Assembly: GCA_963770535.1 (NCBI GenBank)
Contig: CAVYPZ010000003.1
Coordinates: 3,162,001 to 3,226,000 of the forward strand
Direction: 5' to 3'
DNA length: 64,000 nt
Source of the DNA: RYN-230 sp963770535
Lineage (GTDB): Bacteria; Actinomycetota; Actinomycetes; Streptosporangiales; Streptosporangiaceae
This document shows, one piece after another, positions 34,652 to 44,399 of the stretch. The translations under genes and the position numbers were made by a program. The notes under the pieces were generated by a model. That model did no database searches, was not told the origin of the DNA, and saw only the letters and a program-made list of their open reading frames with translations. Within the stretch, counting starts at the first letter, position 1; each line of letters begins with the position of its first letter.

Positions 34652-35088
34652 TCAAGGGGCACTCCTCCGGTCGAAGTTGGACCGGCGTTCGCGCACGGCT
34701 GCCACGACCTTGGCGACCTGGGCGTCGAAAGCGTCAAGCTGCTCAGCTTCGGCAGCGCTCGCGACGGAGGCGCGGCGATCGCAGGCTGTGCCCGCGCGCC
34801 ATATCCGCTCGATCGCGCGAGTTGCGGTGATGTCAGTCAACGGGTTACCGGACACGAGGACCAGGTCCGCGCGGTGCCCGGCCTTGACACGTCCTCGGTC
34901 GGCGAGGCCGAAGAGTCGCGCCGGTTCGGTCGTGGCCGCGGCTAGGGCCTGCGCCGGGCTGATGCCGCACTGGACAAGGAGTTCCAGCTCCCGGTGCAGG
35001 CTTGCTTCGAACACGGTCCCCGGGTTCGGGGCGTCGGTGCCCGCCAGCAGCGTGACCCCCGCATCGGCCAGCCGTGTCAACGGCGCGC
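34652..35088 (-). pseudogene. Amidohydrolase C-terminal fragment, cut by the IS21-like element
   Basis: About 145 residues from the C-terminus of a metal-dependent amidohydrolase: LTRLADAGVTLLAGTDAPNPGTVFEASLHRELELLVQCGISPAQALAAATTEPARLFGLADRGRVKAGHRADLVLVSGNPLTDITATRAIERIWRAG. The catalytic Asp (AGTDA) is here but the N-terminal metal ligands are missing. Homology ends exactly where the inverted repeat begins at 35089. The rest of the gene is not found beyond 40474. Confidence 0.8.
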
Positions 35089-35129
35089 GAATTTTGACCC
35101 CCTGGCGGCATCTGAAAACTGACCCCCTG
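35089..35129. repeat. Left terminal inverted repeat of the IS21-like element
   Basis: GAATTTTGACCCCCTGGCGG... to ...CTGACCCCCTG. Its reverse complement matches 40434-40474, including a perfect 15-base CAGGGGGTCAAAATT against the left AATTTTGACCCCCTG when the two internal boxes are compared. Confidence 0.85.
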
Positions 35130-35146
35130 CTGGTTGTGTTGCCTGG

Positions 35147-35308
35147 TTAGTCGTCGGTCGCGGGGGCCGCGGGGACGCGGCCGAGGTCTCGGTCTTTGAG
35201 GCGGTAGCTGTCGCCTTTGAGGGCGATGACTTCGGCGTGGTGGACGAGGCGGTCGATCATGGCGGCGGCGACGACGTCGTCGCCGAACACCTCGCCCCAC
35301 CGAACCGG
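35147..35308 (-). pseudogene. istB: istB 3' end (IS21-family ATPase helper), separated by an insertion
   Basis: Minus strand: RWGEVFGDDVVAAAMIDRLVHHAEVIALKGDSYRLKDRDLGRVPAAPATDD then a TAA at 35147. This is the standard IstB C-terminus that should directly follow SNKPFG, which is found 3.2 kb away near 38540. Confidence 0.85.
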
Positions 35309-35443
35309 GGCTGTCACATGTTCCCGAAGGCATATCTGACCTTTGACCTGCGGCTATATATGTCCGGCGAGTCTGCTTGATCTTTAAGGTGCGGACGCGG
35401 TCTGCTAGGCGACACCTTAGGTTTTCTCAGCTGCGAGGAAGGT

Positions 35444-36502
35444 GTGCGGGTGAGGACAGGTGGGCGGGTTTACGGGTTATTGAGGGGAGCCTGGTACAGC
35501 GGCCGGGCCGGGGGTCCGGCTGATCCGCTGCAGTTCCAGGACGGTGCGTGCAGCTGTTCCGTTGGTCGTGGACGGCGCGGGGGTTCGGCCACGGTGACGA
35601 TCGGGAACGATGCTGGCGTGCTGGAGCGGATGCTGGGGCACTGGGCTGCCCGGCGTGGGAGGCGACCGCGGATGACGTGGACCGGGTGGCCGGCGGGCTC
35701 GCGCCGGGTCGGCGGTATCCACTCGCTCGCCGCAGGTATCTGCAGTCGTTCAAGGGGTTCCGCCGGACCTGGAGGCCCGCAAGGCTGCCGAGATCGAGGC
35801 CGCGTTCGGGGTCCGGCTGACTGCCCGGTCGATGAGTTCAACTCCTCCCGGCATGTCGGCGACGATTCCCCGGCCCAGTCCCGCCGCCGTCCCCGGAACG
35901 GGTGGAGGAGTTCTTCGCTTTCCTGGGGCCGGATCGCCACGGCCCGCAGGTACGCGCCGGCGGCCCGCGACTACGCCTTGTTCCGGACCTTGTATCACGC
36001 CGGGCTGCGCTCCGAGGAGGCTGCGCGCTGGATCGGCCGATCTTCACTTCGGCCGGGGCCCGTTCGGCAAGCTGCACGTGCGGTTCGGCAAGGGCGCGCG
36101 GACTTCGGGGCCGCGGCCGCGGTGGGTGCCGATGCTGGACGGCCTGGACGTGCTGCTGCGCTGGTTCCTCGAGGACGTGCGCGGCCGGTTCCCCGCTCGC
36201 CGGTGCTGTTCTCCGACGAGTCCGGCGGGGGCTGCACCGCGGCACGGTCCGCAACCGGCTGCGCCACCTGATAAGCCTGGAAGGACGCCGACAGGCGGAT
36301 CTGGTTCACCCCGCACTCGCTGCGCCGGGCCTGCGCCACCCATAACTATGAGCGCGGCATGGACCTGGTTGCGATCCAGCAGATGCTCGGCCACTGGCGG
36401 TGGCTCCACGATGCGGTACGTCCGCCCCTCCGAGACGTTCATCGAGGACGCCTACCGCCAGGCGGTCTCCGGGCGCTCGGCGAGCTCACCGGAGGGGACA
36501 TG
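35444..36502 (+). pseudogene. Tyrosine recombinase, multiply frameshifted
   Basis: Recognisable blocks occur in different frames: AARDYALFRTLYHAGLRSEEAARW (first catalytic Arg region), LHFGRGPFGKLHVRFGKGARTSGPRPRWVPMLDGLDVLLRWFLEDVRGRF, SLRRACATHNYERGMDLVAIQQMLGHWRW (the His-x-x-Arg region is now altered) and RYVRPSETFIEDAYRQAV. At least three slips are needed to join them. The stop overlaps the start of the XRE gene. Confidence 0.7.
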
Positions 36503-36841
36503 AGCAGTGCAGATCACCTGGGGCTGCGGATGGCCGCCGCCCAGCGGGAAGTGTGGACCGGCGCGCAGCTGCGCCGGCTGCTGGCCGAGCGGGCCGGGCT
36601 GTAGCTGTCGTCGGCGTCGGTGTCGGCGCTGTTCACCGGTCAGCCGTCCCAGCTGAAGCTCACCACCCTGGCCGCGCTGTGCACTGCGCTGCAGTGCACC
36701 CCCGCTGACTTGTTCGACATTGATACCACCCCGGTGGAGCGGCCCGCCGTCCTGGCCGGGCCCCTCGCCTCCGCGGCAGAGCCCGGGCCTCCGCGCGCGG
36801 CCGGTCGATGCCGCCGGCGTGAGGCTGGGCAGCCGGTTTGA
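36500..36841 (+). pseudogene. Small XRE helix-turn-helix protein with an in-frame stop
   Basis: Start ATG at 36500 after GGAGGGG. LGLRMAAAQREVWTGAQLRRLLAERAGL, then TAG at 36602-36604, then in the same frame LSSASVSALFTGQPSQLKLTTLAALCTALQCTPADLFDID, a normal XRE domain. A single CAG-to-TAG change explains the stop. It sits between the two recombinases and probably regulated them. Confidence 0.7.
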
Positions 36842-36924
36842 CCGTCAAGAATCAGTGAGCCTGCGTCCGCTGCGGCAGACCTGCGGCCCCATCGCGGGCC
36901 GTCAGCATTGCGCCCGCTGCCGCT

Positions 36925-38491
36925 ATGCCCTGGCTCATGCGCCCGCTGGCCAGGAACCCCCAGTGCCCGGGCTGCGGGAAGCAGCGGGGCCTGCAGGAAG
37001 AGACCGGCCGGTGCGTGCTGTGCTCCCGGTGCTGCCGGGAGTGCGGGCACCCGGTCCGGCGCACCTGCGACACCTTGTGCCGGGACTGCCGGCGCAAGGC
37101 CCGGCAGGCCACGGCCCAGCGGCCCTGCCCGCGCTGCGGCCGTCCCGGGTATTTGCGAGAGGCAACCGGCTGGTGCGGCCCGTGCTCCCGGCCCCGCCAG
37201 CAGAAAGACCCGCCCCGCGCATGCGTGCAGTGCGGGCAGGTCAGACGGCATGCGGGGCTGGGAATGTGCTCGGCCTGCTTCCAGCGCCGCCCGGACCGGG
37301 CCTTCACCGCCGGGGCGGGCCTGGCGGGCCGGCTGGCCAGCCCGCCGGACTGGCTCGACGGGTTCATCGCCCAGCTGGCCGGGGCCTACTCGCCTGCCCG
37401 GGCCTGCCAGCTGATTACCGCACTTGGCCGGCTGCTCGGCGAGGACGGGCAGGCCGCTCACCCGCAGGCACTGATCGAACGCGCCCGCTGGCCCGGCCGG
37501 TCGATGGGCCCGCTGGCCCGCGGCCTGGAGACCTTCTTCACCGCGAACGGCCTCGCCCTGCCCACCGACCACGCCGAGCAACTGGCCGCCGGCCGGCGGC
37601 AGCGGCGCATCGACGGCGTTCCCGGCCCGCTGCGCCCGGCCGTGGACGGGTTCGCCGGCTCGATGCTCGCCGCCCGGCAGCGCGCCCGCCGGGCCGGCAC
37701 CAGGCCGAGGAGCGACCACACCATCGAGACGGCCCTGGCAACCGTGCGCGACCTGGCGCTGTTCCTCGCCGACGGGCGCGGCAAGCAGGACTGGGCACTG
37801 GCCGACGTGCACGACATCGAGGCGTTCCTCGCCACGCTGCCCCGCGGGCGGAAACGGCGGCTGACCGTGCTGCGGCAGTTCTTCCGCTTCGCCCGCGCCC
37901 GCAAGGTCATCCTGGCCGACCCCGCCCGTGACCTGGACGCCCGCGAGCCCCGGGGATTCACCGGCCGGACACTTCGCCTGGACGAGCAGCGCGAACTGTT
38001 CGGCCGCTGGACAACAGGCGGTGACGCTCATCCCGCACGAGGCGCTGCTGGGGATCCTCGCGCTGCTCCACGGCGCTTCCGGTGACGAGGTCCGGCACTT
38101 GCGCGTGAACGACATCGACGAGACAGCGACAACGACCAGGCTCGGCAGCCGTCCCCGCCCGGTGCCGCTCGACCCGGCGAGCTGGCAGGTCCTGCAGCGC
38201 TGCCTCGCCCACCGCCAGGCCCAGCGCACCGCCAACCCGCACATGATCGTCACCAAGGTCACCAAGACCGGGCGGTCGCCGGCCTCGACGGCCTATGTGA
38301 CGCACCTCCTCGACGGCTGCGGCGTGCCGCCCCGGTCAGTGCGCTGCACCCGCCTCGCGGACCTGGTCAACACGATCGACCCCAAGCTCGTCGCCGCCGC
38401 GTTCGGCATGAAGCCCGAGAGCGTCATGTACTACCTCGCCGACCACGTCGATGACGGGCGGCTTCCCCAGGCTGTGGGGAACCCGTGCTAA
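36925..38491 (+). pseudogene. Zinc-ribbon tyrosine recombinase, one frameshift
   Basis: The N-terminus has several CxxC pairs (CPGCGKQRG, CVLCSRCCRECG, CPRCGRPGYLREATGWCGPCSRP, CVQCGQVR), that is three or four zinc ribbons, followed by a recombinase core (TIETALATVRDLALFLADGRGK...FLATLPRGRKRRLTVLRQFFRFARARKVILADPARDL). The frame slips near 38015; the rest (PHEALLGILALLHGASGDEVRHLRVNDID... to MKPESVMYYLADHVDD) is in the next frame to 38491. The catalytic His/Arg box is not well conserved in the C-terminal part. Confidence 0.75.
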
Positions 38492-38533
38492 TTCAGGTGC
38501 CGCCTGGCACACGTTCGGGAAACGGTGACTTTG

Positions 38534-39172
38534 CCGAACGGCTTGTTGGAGGTCACGATCAGCGAGGCCCGCTCGTACCTGGCGGAGACCAGCTGGAAGA
38601 ACAGGTTGGCGGCCTCGGGTTCGAACGGGATGTAGCCGACTTCGTCGATGACCAGCAGCGGGTAGCGGCCCAGCCGGATCAGCTCGGCCTGCAGCCGTCC
38701 GGCGTGGTGGGCCTCGGCGAGGCGGGCGACCCATTGGGCGGCGGTGGCGAACAGGACCCGGTGCCCGGCCTGGCAGGCCCGGATGGCCAGGCCGATGGCC
38801 AGGTGGGTCTTGCCGGTGCCGGGCGGGCCGAGGAAGACCACGTTCTCCTTGGCGGTCGACGAAGTCCAGGGTGCCCAGGTGGGCGATGACCTCGCGTTGC
38901 AGGCCGCGGGCGTGGTCGAAGTCGAACTCCTCCAGCGATCTTGCGGGCGGGGAACCGGGCGGCGCGGATGCGGCCCTCGCCGCCGTGGGCGTCGCGGGCG
39001 GCGACCTCGCGCTGCAGGCAGGCGGCCAGGAACTCCTCATGGGTCCAGGACTCGGCCCGGGCCCGCTCGGCCAGCCGGGGCACGGACTCGCGCAGCGTGG
39101 GGGCCTTCAGCGCCCGGGTCAGGAACGCGATCTCGGCGGCAGGTGCTCGCGGGCCGTGGTCCGGGCGGCCAT
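38534..39172 (-). pseudogene. istB: istB 5' part (AAA+ ATPase helper), frameshifted and split
   Basis: Walker A VFLGPPGTGKTHLAIGLAIRA, Walker B LLVIDEVGYIPFEPEAANLFFQLVSARYERASLIVTSNKPFG. The upstream part (PAAEIAFLTRALKAPTLRESVPRLAERARAESWTHEEFLAACLQREVAARDAHGGEGRIRAARFPARK) and SLEEFDFDHARGLQREVIAHLGTLDFV are in other frames. Homology ends where the recombinase transposon begins. Confidence 0.8.
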
Positions 39173-39209
39173 CACGCCACCCCCCGTCCAGCCCGAGCGC
39201 GGCGTCGTA

Positions 39210-40394
39210 GTCAGCCAGCGCCGGACTGCACCTCCGGCTCCGGGCGGCGCGGCGCCGTGACCCGTCCCGGCGCAGCGCCCGGGCGGCGGCCAGGTGCGCG
39301 GGGTCGGTGATGGACTGGTGCCAGGCCCAGAACCGCTCGTGGTCGGCGACCAGCTGGCCGTCGCAGACCACCCGGACCCGGGCCAGGTCCGCGGTGACCT
39401 CGATCCGCCGGCCGATCACCGCCGGGTGGACGGAGTAGTCGTTGGAGTCCAGCCGGACGTAATGGTCGCGGGCCAGCCGGGGCTGAGCCCGCCACCCGGT
39501 CACCGGGGCGACCGGCGGCAGCGTCAGCATCGCGGCCTTGTCCGCGGTGATCCGCTCGGCCGGGGCGCAGCCCAGCGCCCGGCGCGGCCGGGTGTTCGCC
39601 ATCGCCAGCCACGGCGGCGAGCTGGGCGTTGAAGTCCGCCGGCCGGTGAAGGCGGCCGGGCAGGAACGAGCGCTCCAGGTAGTCATGGGCCCGCTCGATC
39701 AGGCCCTTGGCCTCCGGGTCGGCGGGCTTGCAGACCACCACTTTCGCGCCCAGCGTGCCGCGGAACGCCTGGCAGTCCGCGGTCAGCTCGGCCCGCCCGG
39801 CCCGCCACCGGCCGATCGCGCCCTCCCCGTCCCACACCAGCGCCCGCGGCACCGCGCCCAGCGCCGCGATCAGCTGCCACCAGCCGGCGAACAGGTCCGC
39901 CGCCGTGCGGGTCGGGAGCAGCAGCGCCGATCAGCCACCGCGAGTACCCGCACACCATCGTCAGCACCGGCAGCTGCGCCGGCTGCGCACCTGCCCGCAG
40001 CCCACCGGCAACGTGACCGGCGGGAACCAGAAATCACACTGCGCGAGCTCCCCGGCCGCATACGTGGTCCGGGACGCCGGATCCGGCGGCAGGTACGCCG
40101 GCCGCAGCTCCGCACCCGGTCCTGCAGCACCCGGACCGCGGTCCCAGCCGATCCGCTCGGCGATCACCATCGCCGGCATCGTCGGATACGCCTTCAGCAG
40201 TTCCCGGATCCGCGGCTCGACCGCATCCACGATCGACCCGCCGGCGGCCGCTCATACTTCGGCGGCCGGTCACTGGCGATCGCCGCCCGCACCGTGTTCC
40301 TCGAGACCCCCATCATCCGCGCGATCGCCTTGACCGGCATCCCCTCCGCCCGGTGCAGCCTGCGGATCTCTGCCCAGTCCTCCACTGAAAGCAC
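39210..40394 (-). pseudogene. istA: istA transposase (IS21 family, DDE), multiply frameshifted
   Basis: Pieces in order: MLSVEDWAEIRRLHRAEGMPVKAIARMMGVSRNTVRAAIASDRPPKYERPP (HTH), RIRELLKAYPTMPAMVIAERIGW, YLPPDPASRTTYAAGELAQCDFWFPP (first Asp), RALVWDGEGAIGRW (second Asp), VVVCKPADPEAKGLIERAHDYLERSFLPG (Glu), and DHYVRLDSNDYSVHPAVIGRRIEVTADL. They lie in different frames, so the gene cannot make transposase. Confidence 0.8.
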
Positions 40395-40433
40395 CCCTTC
40401 CTCCCTGGCTCGGATAGAGCCAGGGTCATCGGT

Positions 40434-40474
40434 CAGGGGGTCAAAATTCGGGTGCCGCCCCGGGGTCAGTATTC
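40434..40474. repeat. Right terminal inverted repeat of the IS21-like element
   Basis: Begins CAGGGGGTCAAAATTCGGG and ends GGGGTCAGTATTC. It is the reverse complement of the left end with about nine mismatches over 41 bases. Confidence 0.85.
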
Positions 40475-40912
40475 ACCCGCCGCCGACACAGCCGCCGCAC
40501 GTTGTCCTCGGCCCGCGAGTAGGGCGGCATTCCCCGGCCACGCCATCCCGGGGCACGCCCGGCGGCGGAGCGGGCGGCCTCGCGTAACTGGTAATGGATC
40601 CGCTGCAGGGTGCCATCATCACGCCACGCGGCGAAGTAGCCGTAGACCGTGCGCCAGGGCGGGAAGTTTTTCGGCAGGTAGCGCCACGCGCACCCGGTCC
40701 GGTCCGCGTACAAGATCGCGTTCACGATGGCCCGCCGGGGGTGCGCGGCGGGCGGCCCCGGCCTCCTGCGCGCGCGGCGGCAGCAGCGGCTCCAGGACCG
40801 CCCATTCCTCGTCGTCCAGGTCGGGGATAACGCGGGCCGGGCCGCCGCAGCCGCGTAGGCTGGGCACGCGCGGGCCCCTGTTTTCTTGATCGTCACAAAT
40901 CAGGATCATGGT
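40475..40912 (-). pseudogene. IS5-family transposase N-terminal fragment
   Basis: VIPDLDDEEWAVLEPLLPPR in one frame, then RRAIVNAILYADRTGCAWRYLPKNFPPWRTVYGYFAAWRDDGTLQRIHYQLREAARSAAGR in the next: the typical N-terminal domain of IS5-type transposases. The catalytic domain is missing because the IS21-like element abuts it at 40474. One frameshift near 40770. Confidence 0.75.
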
Positions 40913-41058
40913 GCCCGCGCTCTGCATCTTCTGGGACCGCCACACCGCAGACCAGGCAGAACGGGCAGAACGGGCAGGCCAGCCGATTTATCAAACAGTC
41001 ACTAACAAGATACAGCTTATTTATTAATGACTCCAAAGCCGCACGATCCCTGTCTTCC

Positions 41059-42522
41059 TTATTTGGGCATGCGCTCTATGTAACTCTGGTAGATGCGGTC
41101 GATCTCAGGCGCCAGTGATACCAGTGTTCCACGCTCATCCCGAAACGGCCGACTCGGATCACCCTTAAAAGACAACCAGTTGTAGCTGGTCACTACCACG
41201 AAGCGCTGATCAACTACGAGAATTTTCGCGTGGGTATCTCCTAGGCGCACGAAACGAAATTCTGAGTACTTATTTGCCAAATCACGAAGACGCCGCTCGG
41301 TAGCCGTGTCTCGCTCAGAAGCTCTTTTCCCATCGTCGATACCATAAGCAATCGCCACCTGCACTCCGTTGAGTAGCAATGACTCAATCGCAGCCACAAA
41401 GTTATCGTCTACTACCGCATCACGTATCCACGGTGACACAATAAGCAGTCGCTCATGTGCACTTGAGAGTGCTTCGGCAAGAAGCGCAGGATGCTCGTGG
41501 ACCTCAAGAAGTCTGACGGGGAGACGACCGAGCGCGGCCTCAGCCTCGTCGATCCTCTGTTCAATCTCTTCAGCTTCTACCTTCAACCGCTCTCGTTGTT
41601 CACCCTGAGCCCTCGACGCTCGCTGCTCGAGATCACTGAGCTGCCCCCGAAACCCATCAGTCGCGTGGCGGAGAGCCGTCACCTCATCCTCGTTGGCGAT
41701 CTGGCTAGTTACTACAGGACCAAGGATCTCACGCATGACGTTGTCGTCTTCTCGCAAAGAGCCCATCACGCCAAGCTTCCTCTGCCCCTCGGCCCTTGCG
41801 AATGCATGACCATGTTCTTCGCTCAGCCGTCCGTCGATCGCGAATTGCACAATAATCTCGTCGGCCCTGTCAACAGGCTGGAAGACGAGCGCTATAGCCT
41901 TTTGGAAGAACTTTTCCCTTCTCCCGTCTAGGTCAAGTACCGCAATTAGCTCCTGACGTGCCTGTTCAGTCTCAGCGCGGATCACTGGGGCTACCAAACT
42001 AGTAACCTTCGGATTTACATCCGGAGGGTCCACCGGAAAAGCAGGAATTTCCAGAAGATCGTTACTACGAAGGTCTTGCGGTCGCCAGCGCAGCGCTCGA
42101 TCCACATACAGGAACTTGCGGGTCAATCCGTCATACGCCAGCCTGACCGTCTTCTCCTCCGGAACAATCTGGACAGCCTCCCGTACCGCGACTTGTCCGC
42201 GAGCCGTCAGTGCATAGCGCACGGCGCCTGCTTGATCCACTTGTGGAGTGAGGTACCCGGAGACCACTAGGGATCCCATCACGGCGTCCACGACGCGAGG
42301 AGGTAGGCCCAGGAAACCTTGAATATCCACGCTTACTTGTAGCCCGGACTCGACGCAGCGTAGCGTGAACTCATCTAGGGCAGGCAGGTCTTTCCTCGCG
42401 AGAAACCGACACTTGAGGGGGACGTCCCAGAACGGGAGGCCTACTTCCCGATAAGTGAGTAGCCGATACCCCGGACGCCGACCGAGACGACTCGCAATCT
42501 CCTCGGGAGTCATGGTACTCAT
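41059..42522 (-). CDS. mkoB: PLD-family nuclease, MkoB-like (Mokosh type I)
   Basis: 487 residues. The phospholipase-D active motif H-x-K-x4-D is present once near the C-terminus (THAKILVVDQRFVVVTSYNWLSFKGD), with EALSSAHERLLIVSPWIRDAVVDDNFVAAIESLLLNGVQVAIAYG as the preceding PLD core. A central coiled coil (LSDLEQRASRAQGEQRERLKVEAEEIEQRIDEAEAALG) and an N-terminal region of winged-helix type are visible. The start overlaps the helicase stop by 4 bases. One PLD motif implies a dimeric active site. The pairing with an SF1 helicase and a Ser/Thr kinase is what defines Mokosh type I. This gene looks intact. Confidence 0.8.
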   Translation of the reverse strand: MSTMTPEEIASRLGRRPGYRLLTYREVGLPFWDVPLKCRFLARKDLPALDEFTLRCVESGLQVSVDIQGFLGLPPRVVDAVMGSLVVSGYLTPQVDQAGAVRYALTARGQVAVREAVQIVPEEKTVRLAYDGLTRKFLYVDRALRWRPQDLRSNDLLEIPAFPVDPPDVNPKVTSLVAPVIRAETEQARQELIAVLDLDGRREKFFQKAIALVFQPVDRADEIIVQFAIDGRLSEEHGHAFARAEGQRKLGVMGSLREDDNVMREILGPVVTSQIANEDEVTALRHATDGFRGQLSDLEQRASRAQGEQRERLKVEAEEIEQRIDEAEAALGRLPVRLLEVHEHPALLAEALSSAHERLLIVSPWIRDAVVDDNFVAAIESLLLNGVQVAIAYGIDDGKRASERDTATERRLRDLANKYSEFRFVRLGDTHAKILVVDQRFVVVTSYNWLSFKGDPSRPFRDERGTLVSLAPEIDRIYQSYIERMPK

Positions 42523-44399
42523 CGGCCCTCAGCTACTTCCGTTGCGCACCAGTGTGGAGTGGCACGGATGAACGTCAAGACTTGGTCTAGAGGGTTGGAT
42601 CCGCTATAACTTCCCTCGATAAACTCGGAGTCACCGACAATGACCAACCCGTCTCTCGCTCGCGATAGCGCCACATTGATTCTTTGTTCGCTCCTCAGAA
42701 ATCCGAGATTGCCATCCGGATTTGACCGCGTGATACTAAAAACAGCAATATCCGCCTCCTGGCCCTGGTACGCGTCAACGTTAGCGACCCGCACACTAAG
42801 GTTCGCCCGGCTTCCCTCGCTAACGTTCAGCACATCGGTTAGCTCTCGTCTCTGCCCGTCATAGGCGGTCAGCACAGCAACAGTCAGCGTCTCGTCATGC
42901 CTCGCGGCAACCCACTGTAGACGCTCAAGGAGTCGCGCTATTATCCGTGCTTCACCACGATTACGGAAGCTAGTACCATCAACAATCTCGCGTCGGTCAG
43001 AGCGACTTCTCGTGTCCAGCCAGAGGACGGCCGATCCAAGCGCGGTCTTAACGGTCGCAGACATATCTCGAGGTGCGCTTGTAAGCTGACCACCGTAGAA
43101 CACATCGCTAATCAACTGGCCGATTGCTGGATACATCCGATGTTGATGCGTGAGAGATACCTTGCACGCTTCCGGAAGGCGATCTGCCATAACTTTGAAC
43201 AAGGTCTCTCGAACCGTGTCACGCGTAAGTTCGAATCTATTAAGCATCAGCGGGCTTTCGAGGACTTGCTCCACGAAAGGTGGTAGTTGCCGCTCGTCAC
43301 CGACAAGAACCCATCTGTGGCTAGACGCCAACGGAACGATTGCCTCTGTAGCTGTGGCCTTCGATGCTTCATCCATGATGCACAAGTCAAACGGGATCAA
43401 ATCTGCCCCGGGCACGCCCGCTAGGCCGACGCATGTCGCAGCTACCACATTAGAGCCTGCTATCACCACCGCGGCGAAGTCTGAGCTACGCCCAAATCGC
43501 GTCTCCCAGTCCTCGGCGATGACTTGCAGGCTCGAGAGTCGGGGATCAGCAACATCAGTCTTTTGCCGTGCCATCTCCAACAAATCTGCCGAATTTGTGT
43601 TTGTCGGTTGCTCCAGTACCGCCGCGAGCCGCTGCCCGATTCCTCGTTCGGCCGCGATATCTTCTTTTAGTTCTTCTTGCCAGCCCGCAAGGGCGGACTC
43701 GATTTCAATAAGTCTCCTATTCAATGGTGCTGCGGCGTCGAGATTAGACTGCAACAGCTACTCCGATATCAACATAGTGGCGCACGGCATCCTTGAGCGC
43801 CTCCGCGGATCCCGCCGAGGCCGGTTGCTCCAACATCGTAGCCGCCTCGATCACATCCGGAGCAAGAGCTCGGAGTGCCTCTATTTGTTGAGTACTTCTC
43901 GTCGCGCTGACTGTCGCAGCGCAATGCGCGAACGATTTGAATGAAGACGCTCAACTTTGAGCGAAAGCTCGGCAGCGAGAGTCTCTATGTCTACTGATGT
44001 AAGATCAATTCCAAGGGATGCTGCATACGCCTTAAGAAAGTCACGGCCGCTAGCTACAACTCGCTCACGCCAGGCGTCTACGCTGGCGTCAAGGCTGAGC
44101 GCTTCAATATCGGCGGCCATTCGCTCCGAACGGCCGAGACGCAACAATGCACTGGATGGGCACAGCTCCTGGACCCGCGCAAGCGCATTGTCGAGCGCGA
44201 TATGAGTCTGCGACGCAAGCAAAATGCGACAATCAGGATTTGCAGCGAGCGTTTGGGCTACCAGCTCCGAAATAAACGTCGTCTTACCCGTCCCGGGTGG
44301 ACCTTGGACGACGAGAGATTCTTTGGAACCGAGAGCACCCAGAACGGCTTCCTTCTTTGGCCTATCTAGATCTGAATTAAAGAAATGATCGACAGTCAC
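42519..44399 (-). pseudogene. mkoA: SF1 (COG1112/Upf1-like) helicase, MkoA helicase part, frameshifted
   Basis: From a GTG at 44399: DRPKKEAVLGALGSKESLVVQGPPGTGKTTFISELVAQTL (motif I), ILLASQTHIALDNAL (Ia). The frame shifts near 43885 (QIEALRALAPDVIEAATMLEQPASAGSAEALKDAVRHYVDIGVAVAV) and back near 43760. Then come LCIMDEASKATATEAIVPLASSHRWVLVGDERQLPPFVE (II and III), VSLTHQHRMYPAIGQLISDVFY, VAVLTAYDGQRREL, VDAYQGQEADIAVFSITRS and LGFLRSEQRINVALSRARDGLVIVGD (V, VI). The GTG overlaps the upstream stop in GTGA, so kinase and helicase may be separate genes here. Confidence 0.75.

Larger units (their letters stand above)
35309..38533 (+). mobile_element. Transposon with two tyrosine recombinases and an XRE gene, inside istB
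   Basis: The exact interruption of istB defines its ends. Similar 16-base words lie just inside each end (GTCACATGTTCCCGAA at 35322 and GGCACACGTTCGGGAA at 38506), in direct orientation, and may be recombinase core sites. Gene order is recombinase - small HTH protein - Zn-ribbon recombinase. This recalls the tnpA/tnpB/tnpC plan of Tn554-type transposons, though the families are not the same by sequence as far as I can tell. All three genes are damaged. Confidence 0.65.
35089..40474. mobile_element. IS21-like element, interrupted and decayed
   Basis: Bounded by 41-bp imperfect inverted repeats (35089-35129 and 40434-40474), each containing two TGACCCC boxes as is usual in this family. Inside are istA and istB remnants transcribed to the left. 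Its 5.4 kb length, twice normal, is explained by a second element of about 3.2 kb inserted in istB. Left neighbour is a truncated amidohydrolase and right neighbour an IS5-type fragment, so it arrived in already disrupted DNA. Confidence 0.85.

Noticed and set aside
35309..38533. A classical RIT element (three recombinases in a row)
   Set aside because: Only two recombinases are recognisable; the middle gene is an XRE protein.
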